A stretch of 15,000 nucleotides of DNA from Bacillus cereus ATCC 14579 (GTDB lineage Bacteria; Bacillota; Bacilli; Bacillales; Bacillaceae_G), in NCBI RefSeq assembly GCF_000007825.1, contig NC_004722.1, positions 12,501 through 27,500 on the forward strand, given 5' to 3'. The notes below the pieces were generated by a model, which did not search any database, was not told the origin of the DNA, and saw nothing but the letters and a program-made list of their open reading frames with translations. Of this stretch, positions 9,147 to 15,000 are shown one piece after another. Every line of letters starts with the position of its first letter. Within the stretch, counting starts at the first letter, position 1. The position numbers and the translations under genes are program-made.

Positions 9147-9239
9147 GGAGGTATACCCAAGTCTGGCTGAAGGGATCGGTCTTGAAAACCGACAGGCGGC
9201 GAGAGTCGCGCGGGGGTTCGAATCCCTCTACCTCCTCCA
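9147..9239 (+). tRNA. tRNA-Ser (anticodon UGA)
   Basis: A 93-nt class II tRNA with encoded CCA (9237-9239). The acceptor strands GGAGGTA (9147-9153) and TACCTCC (9229-9235) pair fully. The anticodon stem TCGGT/ACCGA holds the loop CTTGAAA with anticodon TGA at 9183-9185, reading UCN codons, chiefly UCA. The long variable arm GCGGCGAGAGTCGC is typical of tRNA-Ser. The T-arm has GGGGG-TTCGAAT-CCCTC. The base at the discriminator position (9236) is T, whereas G is the usual base in bacterial tRNA-Ser. It has its own promoter and terminator; the same gene occupies this place after serS in B. subtilis. Confidence 0.96.
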
Positions 9240-9278
9240 GATATAATTGACAACAGCGCATATAAGTGGAGATTGGAG

Positions 9279-9312
9279 AACTCGTTACCAACACGTAACG
9301 AGTTTTTATTTT
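9279..9312 (+). terminator. Terminator of tRNA-Ser
   Basis: AACTCGTTAC (9279-9288) pairs perfectly with GTAACGAGTT (9295-9304), loop CAACAC, followed by TTTATTTT. It lies about 40 bases past the tRNA 3' end. From here to the next gene at 9406 the sequence is AT-rich and I see no further convincing element. Confidence 0.9.
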
Positions 9313-9405
9313 AAAACCAATCATAAAGTATGGTGTAAGGTAATTTTGTCCTTATTACACACTCATATTCCGATGATTATCTTCATAGATATGAAAGGAG
9401 TCAAC

Positions 9406-9798
9406 ATGGATCTTATTATACAAACGTTTCCTTTAGATGGAAAAACTTTATATTATGTACAATGTCCTGTCTGTAAGAACAATAGAATTTTAAACAGTGG
9501 TGCAAACGTATCACGCATTATTAGTGATGATACATTCCGTAAACTTTGTGGTTGTACTTGTGATGTAAAACCAGCTACGAGTAAAGTAGAGGCGCCAAAA
9601 CAAGTTAAAAAAGCAGCTGTAAAGAAAGAAGCAGCTCCAAAACGTACAGGTAAAGTATTAACGGCAGTAATTAACGGGAAAGAAATGACTGTTAAAGAGA
9701 TTGCTGAAGCATACGATATTAGTACAAGTACTGTTCGTCAGCGCATTAACGCAGGAAAACCTGAGAGTGAAATTATTGCTCCAACAAAGAAGAAGTAA
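9406..9798 (+). CDS. Hypothetical protein with Cys cluster and helix-turn-helix-like C-terminus
   Basis: I do not recognise this 130-residue protein. Residues 1-55 contain CPVC (20-23) and CGCTC (48-52), a spacing that could bind one metal ion such as zinc. Residues 56-83 are a Lys/Ala/Pro-rich linker (repeats of KKAA, KKEAAPK) likely to be disordered and positively charged. Residues 84-130 include the segment MTVKEIAEAYDISTSTVRQRI, which reads as a helix-turn-helix, and a basic tail KKK. A nucleic-acid-binding role is an inference from composition and this motif. ATG 9406 is chosen because GAAAGGAG precedes it closely; the frame is open further upstream but without a binding site. It is monocistronic and ends in a strong terminator. 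No obvious homologue occupies this place in B. subtilis as I recall it. Confidence 0.75.
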   Translation: MDLIIQTFPLDGKTLYYVQCPVCKNNRILNSGANVSRIISDDTFRKLCGCTCDVKPATSKVEAPKQVKKAAVKKEAAPKRTGKVLTAVINGKEMTVKEIAEAYDISTSTVRQRINAGKPESEIIAPTKKK

Positions 9799-9807
9799 TT
9801 TAATAGG

Positions 9808-9839
9808 AAAACCCGTGCATATGCACGGGTTTTTTATTT
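9808..9839. terminator. Terminator between the hypothetical gene and dck
   Basis: A perfect palindrome runs from 9808 to 9833: AAAACCCGTGC, loop ATAT, GCACGGGTTTT, then more T residues. It is strong for the plus strand. On the minus strand only four U residues follow the stem, so it may also end the convergent dgk-dck transcript, less efficiently. The dck stop codon (9834-9836) abuts it. Confidence 0.9.
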
Positions 9840-10502
9840 TACAAGTTTACGTGTTTGTTTTAAAAAATGGCCAATTTTTTTTATGATTGGTTCGATTGAA
9901 TCACCATCTTTTAAAATATCGAACTCATTAATATTTAAGCGTAATACAGGGCATGAATTAAAGTTGTTAATCCAGTTTTCATAACGTCCATGCATTTCTT
10001 TCCAATACTCAATTGGTGTTTGCTGTTCCATTGGGCGCCCGCGTTCTTGAATACGATCGACAATATCATCGAAAGAACCTTCTAAGTAAATTAATAAGTC
10101 TGGATGAGGGAACTAAGGAGTCATGACCATAGCGTCAAATAAACCTTTGTATGTTTCATAATCAGTTTCCGTCATTGTTCCTTTTTCATGATGCATCTTT
10201 GCGAAAATTCCAGTGTCTTCGTAAATGGAACGATCTTGAACAAAACCGCCACCATATTCAAAAATTCTTTTTTGTTCCTTAAATCGTTCTGCTAAAAAGT
10301 ACACTTGTAGGTGGAAGCTCCAGCGAGTGAAGTCCGCATAGAACTTGTCCAAATATGGATTGGAATCTACTTTTTCAAATGATGTGCGATAACCTAAAGC
10401 ATTAGCTAATGCAGTTGTCATAGTTGATTTACCCACACCTACTGTTCCGGCGATAGTGATTACTGCGTCATTGGGTATATCATATTTTTGCCTTAAATTC
10501 AT
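9834..10502 (-). pseudogene. dck: Deoxyadenosine/deoxycytidine kinase, interrupted by an in-frame TAG
   Basis: The intact frame would encode 222 residues of a deoxynucleoside kinase that phosphorylates deoxyadenosine and deoxycytidine for salvage. The first 129 codons are open and carry the P-loop GTVGVGKS (19-26), the substrate-site WSFHLQVYFLAERF and the DRS motif (90-92). Codon 130 (10113-10115, minus strand) is TAG. The same frame then stays open for 92 codons from FPHPDLLIYLEG, with the LID arginines in RIQERGRP (150-157), to a normal TAA. So there is one nonsense change and no frameshift. The expected residue is probably Tyr (TAC or TAT), by recall of TPYFPHPD in relatives. The truncated product lacks the LID and the C-terminal core strands and is unlikely to be active. 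It starts two bases after the dgk stop, with AAAGGAG inside the dgk end, so it is translationally coupled. A sequencing error cannot be excluded. Confidence 0.88.
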
Positions 10503-10504
10503 TA

Positions 10505-11140
10505 TTATTTCGACTCCTTTAAGAGAGTATTTTGAAGGGCAGATAGGATAACGTTTAAATCATCAGGATTTTTTACAAAATCCATATCGTCGCCATTAAA
10601 TTTCAATACTGGTATTTCCGGATGATCTTTTTTAAAAGCATCCATTGCTGTTTCATAATCTTTTGTGAGCTGTAGTAAGTAATTTGGATCCATGTTTTTT
10701 TCAAATTCTCTTCCGCGCATGGCGATTCGTTTTTGCAATGTTTCTAGGCTAGCTGTTAAATAAACAATGACATTTGGCACAGGCATATCTTGTGTAAGGA
10801 TACGATAAATTTGCATGTATTTGTCATATTGAGAGTCTTTTAATGTGCGGGATGCAAAAATTAAATTTTTAAAGATATGGTAATCCGCTACTACTGGTTT
10901 CCTTTGATTCAAGTACTTTATGTTAATGTCTTCTAATTGTTTGTATCTATTACAAAGAAAGAACATCTCTGTTTGAAAACTCCATTCGTCGATGTCTTCA
11001 TAGAACTTTCCTAAAAAGGGATTTTCATCAACAATCTCTTTTAGTAAGTGGAGTTGCATGTGAGTTGAAATTTCCTTCGCAAGTGAAGTTTTTCCAACAC
11101 CAATTGGTCCTTCAACCGTGATAAATGGTACTCCGGTCAC
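10505..11140 (-). CDS. dgk: Deoxyguanosine kinase
   Basis: Phosphorylates deoxyguanosine (and probably related purine deoxynucleosides) to the monophosphate in cytoplasmic salvage. From GTG 11140 the protein has 211 residues, close to the roughly 207 of B. subtilis Dgk. The P-loop GPIGVGKT is at 11-18. Also present are EWSFQTEMFFLCNRY, the DRS-equivalent ADYHIFKN, which is characteristic of Dgk rather than Dck, and the LID segment KRIAMRGREFE. The frame is open from an ATG at 11158, but that ATG forms part of ATGAAAGGAGGA, the ribosome binding site itself; GGAGG lies seven bases before the GTG. It is the first gene of the dgk-dck pair. An extended -10 promoter is visible upstream. Confidence 0.93.
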   Translation of the reverse strand: MTGVPFITVEGPIGVGKTSLAKEISTHMQLHLLKEIVDENPFLGKFYEDIDEWSFQTEMFFLCNRYKQLEDINIKYLNQRKPVVADYHIFKNLIFASRTLKDSQYDKYMQIYRILTQDMPVPNVIVYLTASLETLQKRIAMRGREFEKNMDPNYLLQLTKDYETAMDAFKKDHPEIPVLKFNGDDMDFVKNPDDLNVILSALQNTLLKESK

Positions 11141-11199
11141 GCTGTTTCCTCCTTTCAATCAGTGATTTACCGTGACTACTAAAAACACAAAACAGAATT

Positions 11200-11208
11200 A
11201 TTGTAGCA
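11200..11208 (-). promoter_or_regulatory. Predicted extended -10 promoter of dgk-dck
   Basis: On the minus strand the sequence reads TGCTACAAT, a TGn extension followed by TACAAT, one mismatch from consensus. No good -35 is seen at the right distance, which is usual for extended -10 promoters. The leader to the dgk GTG would be about 53 bases. Confidence 0.45.
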
Positions 11209-11265
11209 CAAGAGGGAAGCGAGCGGGTTAATTTGATATAAAAAGTTAGAAAATAGATATATGTA

Positions 11266-11805
11266 TTAATTAAATTTTATTTTGGTTGATGATGTTATAT
11301 TTGCTTTCAATGTAGTTTCCATTATTTTTAAAGCATGTATATTATCTTGGTCGTTGTTAGAGGCGATACAATCCTGTGGTACATACAATTTATAATTTCT
11401 CATATGAGCATCATTAGCTGTAAATAGGATACATATATTTCCGGCAACCCCTGTTAATATTAGATTTTCTATTTTTAAATAACCTAGTAATGAATTTAAA
11501 GGTGTTTCATAAAAAGCGGAATAATGTGGTTTAATAAAAATGTACTCATCAAAACTTGGAGCAATCTTATGGATTATATTTTCGCTATATTCATTTGTGC
11601 AATGGGTAATAAGTTGGTCGATATCAGATCTCCAAAGTTGATAATGGTCATTAACGTAAATTATAGGATAGCCAAAGGATTTCATTTTTTTCTTTAATTG
11701 TAAAATAGGATTTGTTATAGTTTCGCATTTTTTAGCTAGAATGGGTCCGTGGGAAAATTGAAAGTCATTAATCATATCGATAATGAGCAAGGCGGTATTT
11801 TTCAT
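11266..11805 (-). CDS. Isochorismatase-family cysteine hydrolase
   Basis: A 179-residue protein of the isochorismatase-like hydrolase superfamily (which includes nicotinamidases and related amidases). The catalytic triad is in place: Asp10 in LLIIDMINDF, Lys92 in FIKPHYSAF and Cys125 in GVAGNICILF. The segment preceding the cysteine (LTGVAGN) supplies the typical cis-peptide turn. The substrate cannot be told from sequence. Isochorismate itself is unlikely, since no siderophore genes are near. It probably corresponds to B. subtilis yaaI, which also lies next to tadA. The ATG at 11805 has AGAGGGGA upstream. It diverges from tadA and lies 125 bases upstream of dgk in the same direction without an evident terminator between, so read-through into dgk is possible. 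Confidence 0.88.
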   Translation of the reverse strand: MKNTALLIIDMINDFQFSHGPILAKKCETITNPILQLKKKMKSFGYPIIYVNDHYQLWRSDIDQLITHCTNEYSENIIHKIAPSFDEYIFIKPHYSAFYETPLNSLLGYLKIENLILTGVAGNICILFTANDAHMRNYKLYVPQDCIASNNDQDNIHALKIMETTLKANITSSTKIKFN

Positions 11806-11914
11806 ATGTAATCCCCTCTCTTTTTTCTTTTAGGGTGGATTGAATTTGTAAAAGTTATCCCCTGTGTAGTAAATGGAAATAAGTGTACTTTATTTGTAAT
11901 GAAAGGACTATGTT

Positions 11915-12415
11915 ATGGAACAAGATCAAGATATTTATTTTATGCAATTAGCGATAGAAGAAGCTAAAAAGGCAGAGGAAATACAGGAAGTACCAATTGG
12001 AGCAGTTATAGTGTTAGATGGTGAGGTAATTAGTGTTGCCCATAATTTAAGGGAAACTGAGCAAAGATCAATAGCTCATGCTGAGTTGCTAGCGATAGAT
12101 GATGCATGTAAAAAATTAGGGACATGGCGTTTAGAAGATGCAACATTGTATGTAACATTAGAACCTTGTCCAATGTGTGCGGGTGGAATTGTTTTATCAC
12201 GAGTGAAGCGAGTTGTATATGGTGCAAGTGATCCGAAGGGCGGATGTGCAGGGACATTGATGAATCTTTTAACGGATGAACGCTTCAATCATCAATGTGA
12301 AGTAGTATCTGGTGTACTAGAGGAAGAATGCGGTACGTTGTTAACAAACTTTTTTAGAGAGCTTCGTAAAAAAAGAAAAGCAATAAAAAAATTAGAGAAG
12401 AATGCTGGGAACTAA
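11915..12415 (+). CDS. tadA: tRNA-specific adenosine deaminase TadA
   Basis: Deaminates A34 to inosine in the anticodon wobble position of tRNA-Arg(ACG), an essential step for reading CGN codons. The 166 residues match the family. Zinc-binding and catalytic residues of the cytidine/deoxycytidylate deaminase fold are visible: His55-Ala-Glu57 (HAE) and PCPMC with Cys85 and Cys88. The segment EVPIGAVIV near the N-terminus and GASDPKGGCAG (substrate pocket) fit TadA rather than guanine deaminase. ATG 11915 has GAAAGGA (11901-11907) seven bases upstream. The 109-base divergent gap to the isochorismatase gene contains only weak promoter-like hexamers (for example TTGTAA at 11846), which I do not call. 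It is followed by the SRP RNA gene, the B. subtilis order. Confidence 0.97.
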   Translation: MEQDQDIYFMQLAIEEAKKAEEIQEVPIGAVIVLDGEVISVAHNLRETEQRSIAHAELLAIDDACKKLGTWRLEDATLYVTLEPCPMCAGGIVLSRVKRVVYGASDPKGGCAGTLMNLLTDERFNHQCEVVSGVLEEECGTLLTNFFRELRKKRKAIKKLEKNAGN

Positions 12416-12420
12416 CGTAT

Positions 12421-12449
12421 TTGCATTTTCTAAAGAAACAAGTTATACT
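12421..12449 (+). promoter_or_regulatory. Promoter of the SRP RNA gene
   Basis: TTGCAT (12421-12426) and TATACT (12444-12449) are 17 bases apart. Initiation near 12456 would leave a precursor extension of about 35 bases before the mature RNA. That extension contains a small hairpin, TGCCTT (12455-12460) with AAGGCA (12466-12471). Confidence 0.65.
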
Positions 12450-12490
12450 GATAATGCCTTTAATGAAGGCAACCGAATATTGGTTTTAAC

Positions 12491-12763
12491 TTTGCCGTGC
12501 TAAGCGGGGAGGTAGCGGTGCCCTATACTCGCAATCCGCTCTAGCGAGGCCGAATCCCCTCTCGAGGTTATGTTGCTGTAAGGTCTGCCTTAAGTAAGTG
12601 GTGTTGACGTTTGGGTCCTGCGCAACGGGACCCCGTGAACCTTGTCAGGTCCGGAAGGAAGCAGCAATAAGCGGGTCTTCTCGTGTGCCGCAGGAGTGCC
12701 TGAACCGAGCTAACTGCTTGAGTAACGCTTATGGTACGTAATCGACGGAGGGTGCACGGCAGT
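12491..12763 (+). ncRNA. ffs: Signal recognition particle RNA (scRNA, large Bacillus type)
   Basis: About 270 nt, matching the 271-nt scRNA of B. subtilis with its Alu-like domain, unlike the short 4.5S RNA of E. coli. The ends pair perfectly: TGCCGTGC (12493-12500) with GCACGGCA (12754-12761). The Ffh-binding helix 8 has its conserved symmetric loop and tetraloop in GTCAGGTCCGGAAGGAAGCA (12644-12663). The Alu side is marked by GCGGGGAGGTAGCGGTGCCC near the 5' end. The RNA binds Ffh and targets nascent membrane and secreted proteins to FtsY and the translocon. The gene has its own promoter and terminator and occupies most of the 476-base gap between tadA and dnaX. Mature ends are estimated to within a few bases. 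Confidence 0.96.
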
Positions 12764-12776
12764 TATATATGTATAC

Positions 12777-12808
12777 AAAACTCACCTTAATACAAAGGTG
12801 AGTTTTTT
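12777..12808 (+). terminator. Terminator of the SRP RNA gene
   Basis: AAAACTCACCTT (12777-12788) pairs with AAGGTGAGTTTT (12795-12806), loop AATACA, followed by T residues. It separates the SRP RNA from dnaX. Confidence 0.93.
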
Positions 12809-12824
12809 GTATAGAAAATAACTT

Positions 12825-12854
12825 TTGGAATCTATAAACAGAATGGGTTATAAT
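12825..12854 (+). promoter_or_regulatory. Predicted promoter of dnaX-yaaK-recR
   Basis: A perfect TATAAT (12849-12854) lies 18 bases after TTGGAA (12825-12830). The start would be near 12861, giving a leader of about 30 bases to dnaX. It follows the SRP RNA terminator, so the dnaX operon has its own start. Confidence 0.65.
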
Positions 12855-12891
12855 AAATGAGATAATAACCTTTGAGGGAGGCCGTATTTTC

Positions 12892-14580
12892 GTGTCATAC
12901 CAAGCGTTATACCGAACATGGAGACCGCAAAAGTTCGAAGATGTAGTCGGTCAAAAGCACGTGACAAAAACGTTGCAAAATGCCCTTCTTCAAGAGAAAG
13001 TTTCACATGCTTATTTATTTTCTGGCCCGAGGGGAACAGGAAAAACGACAATTGCAAAAGTATTTGCAAAAGCAATTAACTGTGAACATGCTCCGGTAGC
13101 TGAACCTTGTAATGAATGTCCTTCTTGTTTAGGAATCACACAAGGATCCATTTCAGATGTATTAGAAATTGATGCGGCTTCAAATAACGGTGTAGATGAA
13201 ATTCGAGATATTAGAGATAAAGTAAAATACGCTCCAAGTGCTGTAGAATATAAAGTATACATTATTGATGAAGTTCACATGCTTTCTATGGGTGCATTCA
13301 ATGCGCTTTTAAAAACCTTAGAAGAGCCGCCAGGACATGTTATCTTTATTTTGGCGACAACAGAACCTCATAAGATCCCACCTACAATCATTTCACGTTG
13401 TCAGCGCTTTGAATTCCGAAAAATATCAGTGAATGATATTGTTGAGAGATTATCAACGGTCGTGACAAATGAAGGTACGCAAGTGGAAGGTGAAGCATTA
13501 CAAATTGTTGCGCGTGCTGCCGAAGGTGGTATGCGTGATGCGCTTAGTCTTATTGATCAGGCTATATCTTATAGTGATGAGATTGTTACGACAGAAGATG
13601 TATTGGCCGTAACAGGATCTGTTTCTCAGCAATACTTAGGCAATTTAGTAGAGTGCATACGTGAAAATGATGTATCAAGAGCATTGCAAATCATAGATGA
13701 AATGATGAGTAAAGGGAAGGATCCAGTTCGTTTTATGGAGGATTTCATTTACTATTATCGTGATATGCTTTTATATCAAACTTCACCACAACTAGAACAT
13801 ATGTTGGAACGAGTAATTGTAGATGATCAATTCCGTAAGTTGAGTGAAGAAATGCAACCGGAAGTGATCTATGAGATTATTCATACCCTTAGTAAGGGAC
13901 AACAGGAAATGAAGTGGACAAATCATCCGCGTATTTTCTTAGAAGTTGTTATGGTGCAATTGTGTCAACAGTTTATGATGCAAGCAAATGGTACAGATCG
14001 TTTGCAAGCAATTATGAACAGGATGCAGCAACTGGAGAAAGAGTTAGAGCAAGTCAAAAAGAACGGTGTGCCAGCAGGTGTACAACAGGAAGTAAGAGAG
14101 ACACGTGCAACACCAAAACCGGTACGAACAGGAAGTATGAAAATTCCTGTCGGACGTGTAAATGAAGTATTAAAACAAGCGAAGCGTCAAGATTTAGAAC
14201 AATTAAAAGCTGTATGGGGTGAGTTGTTAGGAAGACTCAAATCATATAACAAAGTAGCGTTTGCCGTTTTACTAGAAAATAGTGAACCAGTGGCAGCTTC
14301 AGATGACACTTACGTTTTAGCATTTCAATATGAGATTCACTGTAAGATGGCGAGCGAAAATCGAGAAGCTATGGATACAGTAGAACAAGCTTTATTTGAA
14401 TTGCTAAGTAAAAGGTTAAATATGATTGCCATTCCAAAAAGTGAATGGGGTAAAATCCGTGAAGACTTTTTACAACGTGAAGGTGGAGAGTCTGAAGAAA
14501 GCTCAGAGAAAAAGGAAGACCCTCTTATAGAAGAGGCAGTGAAGTTAGTAGGGCAAGAACTCATTGAAATAAAAGAGTAA
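12892..14580 (+). CDS. dnaX: DNA polymerase III subunit tau (clamp loader)
   Basis: The clamp-loader ATPase that loads the beta clamp and links polymerase and helicase at the replisome. Its 562 residues match B. subtilis DnaX (about 563). AAA+ motifs: Walker A GPRGTGKT (45-52), Walker B with DEVH (126-129) and sensor 1 ATTEPHKIP (155-163), then the SRC arginine-finger motif (168-170). A structural zinc site is formed by Cys64, Cys73, Cys76 and Cys79. Residues from about 370 form a charged, Gln/Glu-rich linker and the tau-specific C-terminal domain. The GTG start at 12892 follows GGGAGG by 10 bases and begins with the conserved MSYQALYRTWRP. It heads an operon with yaaK and recR. Confidence 0.97.
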   Translation: MSYQALYRTWRPQKFEDVVGQKHVTKTLQNALLQEKVSHAYLFSGPRGTGKTTIAKVFAKAINCEHAPVAEPCNECPSCLGITQGSISDVLEIDAASNNGVDEIRDIRDKVKYAPSAVEYKVYIIDEVHMLSMGAFNALLKTLEEPPGHVIFILATTEPHKIPPTIISRCQRFEFRKISVNDIVERLSTVVTNEGTQVEGEALQIVARAAEGGMRDALSLIDQAISYSDEIVTTEDVLAVTGSVSQQYLGNLVECIRENDVSRALQIIDEMMSKGKDPVRFMEDFIYYYRDMLLYQTSPQLEHMLERVIVDDQFRKLSEEMQPEVIYEIIHTLSKGQQEMKWTNHPRIFLEVVMVQLCQQFMMQANGTDRLQAIMNRMQQLEKELEQVKKNGVPAGVQQEVRETRATPKPVRTGSMKIPVGRVNEVLKQAKRQDLEQLKAVWGELLGRLKSYNKVAFAVLLENSEPVAASDDTYVLAFQYEIHCKMASENREAMDTVEQALFELLSKRLNMIAIPKSEWGKIREDFLQREGGESEESSEKKEDPLIEEAVKLVGQELIEIKE

Positions 14581-14602
14581 TAATAATTAGGAGGAATTAA
14601 TT

Positions 14603-14932
14603 ATGATGCGTGGCGGAATGGGAAATATGAATAACATGATGAAACAAATGCAAAAGATGCAAAAGGACATGGCGAAAGCACAAGAAGAGCTTGGTGAAAA
14701 AACAGTTGAAGGTACAGCTGGCGGCGGAATGATTACAGTTATTGCAAATGGTCACAAGCAAATTCTTGAAGTGAAGATTAAAGAGGAAGTTGTAGATCCA
14801 GAAGATATCGAAATGTTACAAGACTTAGTATTAGCTGCAACAAATGATGCACTTAAAAAGGCTGATGAGCTTTCAAACTCTACAATGGGTAAATTTACAA
14901 AAGGCTTAAACTTACCAGGTGGAATGTTCTAG
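14603..14932 (+). CDS. yaaK: YbaB/EbfC family nucleoid-associated protein
   Basis: A 109-residue DNA-binding nucleoid-associated protein of the YbaB/EbfC family, a dimer in known structures. The N-terminus (MRGGMGNMNNMMKQMQKMQKDM) is Met/Gln-rich and helical. The central GTAGGGMITVIANGHKQIL is the family signature, and the helix with LQDLVLAATNDALKKADEL follows. The Gly/Met-rich C-terminus LPGGMF is typical. ATG 14603 has AGGAGGA (14589-14595) seven bases upstream; a second ATG directly follows it and is also possible. It lies 22 bases after dnaX and just before recR, the conserved dnaX-ybaB-recR cluster, which links it to recombinational repair and replication. Confidence 0.95.
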   Translation: MMRGGMGNMNNMMKQMQKMQKDMAKAQEELGEKTVEGTAGGGMITVIANGHKQILEVKIKEEVVDPEDIEMLQDLVLAATNDALKKADELSNSTMGKFTKGLNLPGGMF

Positions 14933-14946
14933 GAGGATATTGATAC

Positions 14947-15000
14947 ATGCATTATCCAGAACCAATATCAAAACTAATCGATAGTTTTATGAAGTTGCCA
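14947..15000 (+). CDS. recR: Recombination protein RecR (first 18 codons only)
   Basis: The frame runs off the window end and encodes MHYPEPISKLIDSFMKLP, the characteristic RecR N-terminus. RecR works with RecO and RecF in loading RecA at gaps. The start has AGGAGG at 14931-14936, which overlaps the stop codon of yaaK (14930-14932), so translation of the two is probably coupled. It is assigned from the N-terminus and the conserved dnaX-yaaK-recR order. Confidence 0.92.
   Translation, partial: MHYPEPISKLIDSFMKLP

Noticed and set aside
9247..9405. Upstream extension of the 130-residue hypothetical protein to 183 residues
   Set aside because: The extension runs through the tRNA-Ser terminator hairpin and lacks a ribosome binding site, while a good site precedes ATG 9406.
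9834..10031. Independent 65-residue gene on the minus strand
   Set aside because: It is in the same frame as the upstream kinase fragment, continues its conserved sequence, and lacks a binding site of its own; it is the 3' remnant of dck.
11141..11158. ATG start extending dgk by six codons
   Set aside because: The ATG is part of ATGAAAGGAGGA, which is the ribosome binding site for GTG 11140.

Overview
The window is an origin-proximal housekeeping segment of a Bacillus chromosome, most likely from the Bacillus cereus group. The gene order 23S-5S rRNA / yaaC / guaB / dacA / pdxS-pdxT / serS / tRNA-Ser / dck-dgk / isochorismatase / tadA / SRP RNA / dnaX / yaaK / recR matches the region after gyrA in Bacillus subtilis. 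The AT-rich codon use, the protein sequences and the strong GGAGG-type ribosome binding sites fit a low-GC Firmicute. The assignment to the cereus group is from recognition, not from a search.

Layout. Positions 1-1697 hold the 3' part of a 23S rRNA gene and a complete 5S rRNA, closed by a hairpin terminator that also serves yaaC from the other side. yaaC (minus) and guaB (plus) diverge from a short region whose two predicted -35 elements overlap. dacA (D-Ala-D-Ala carboxypeptidase, PBP5) follows as its own unit. The pdxST operon encodes pyridoxal-5'-phosphate synthase. serS sits behind a full T-box leader with a UCC specifier. A tRNA-Ser(UGA) has its own promoter and terminator. A small unrecognised protein (Cys cluster, Lys/Ala-rich linker, helix-turn-helix-like tail) comes next.

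From 9834 to 11805 three genes run on the minus strand: an isochorismatase-family hydrolase, deoxyguanosine kinase, and a deoxyadenosine/deoxycytidine kinase frame broken by one in-frame amber stop. From 11915 the plus strand resumes with tadA, the large Bacillus-type SRP RNA, dnaX, the nucleoid-associated protein YaaK, and the first 18 codons of recR.

Together these genes serve translation (rRNA, serS, tRNA-Ser, tadA, SRP RNA), GTP and deoxynucleotide supply (guaB, dgk, dck), cofactor synthesis (pdxST), cell wall maturation (dacA), and replication and repair (dnaX, yaaK, recR). I found no mobile element, CRISPR array, phage gene or novel multi-gene system. The most notable points are the disrupted dck, an unusual U at the discriminator position of the tRNA-Ser, and the unrecognised 130-residue protein.
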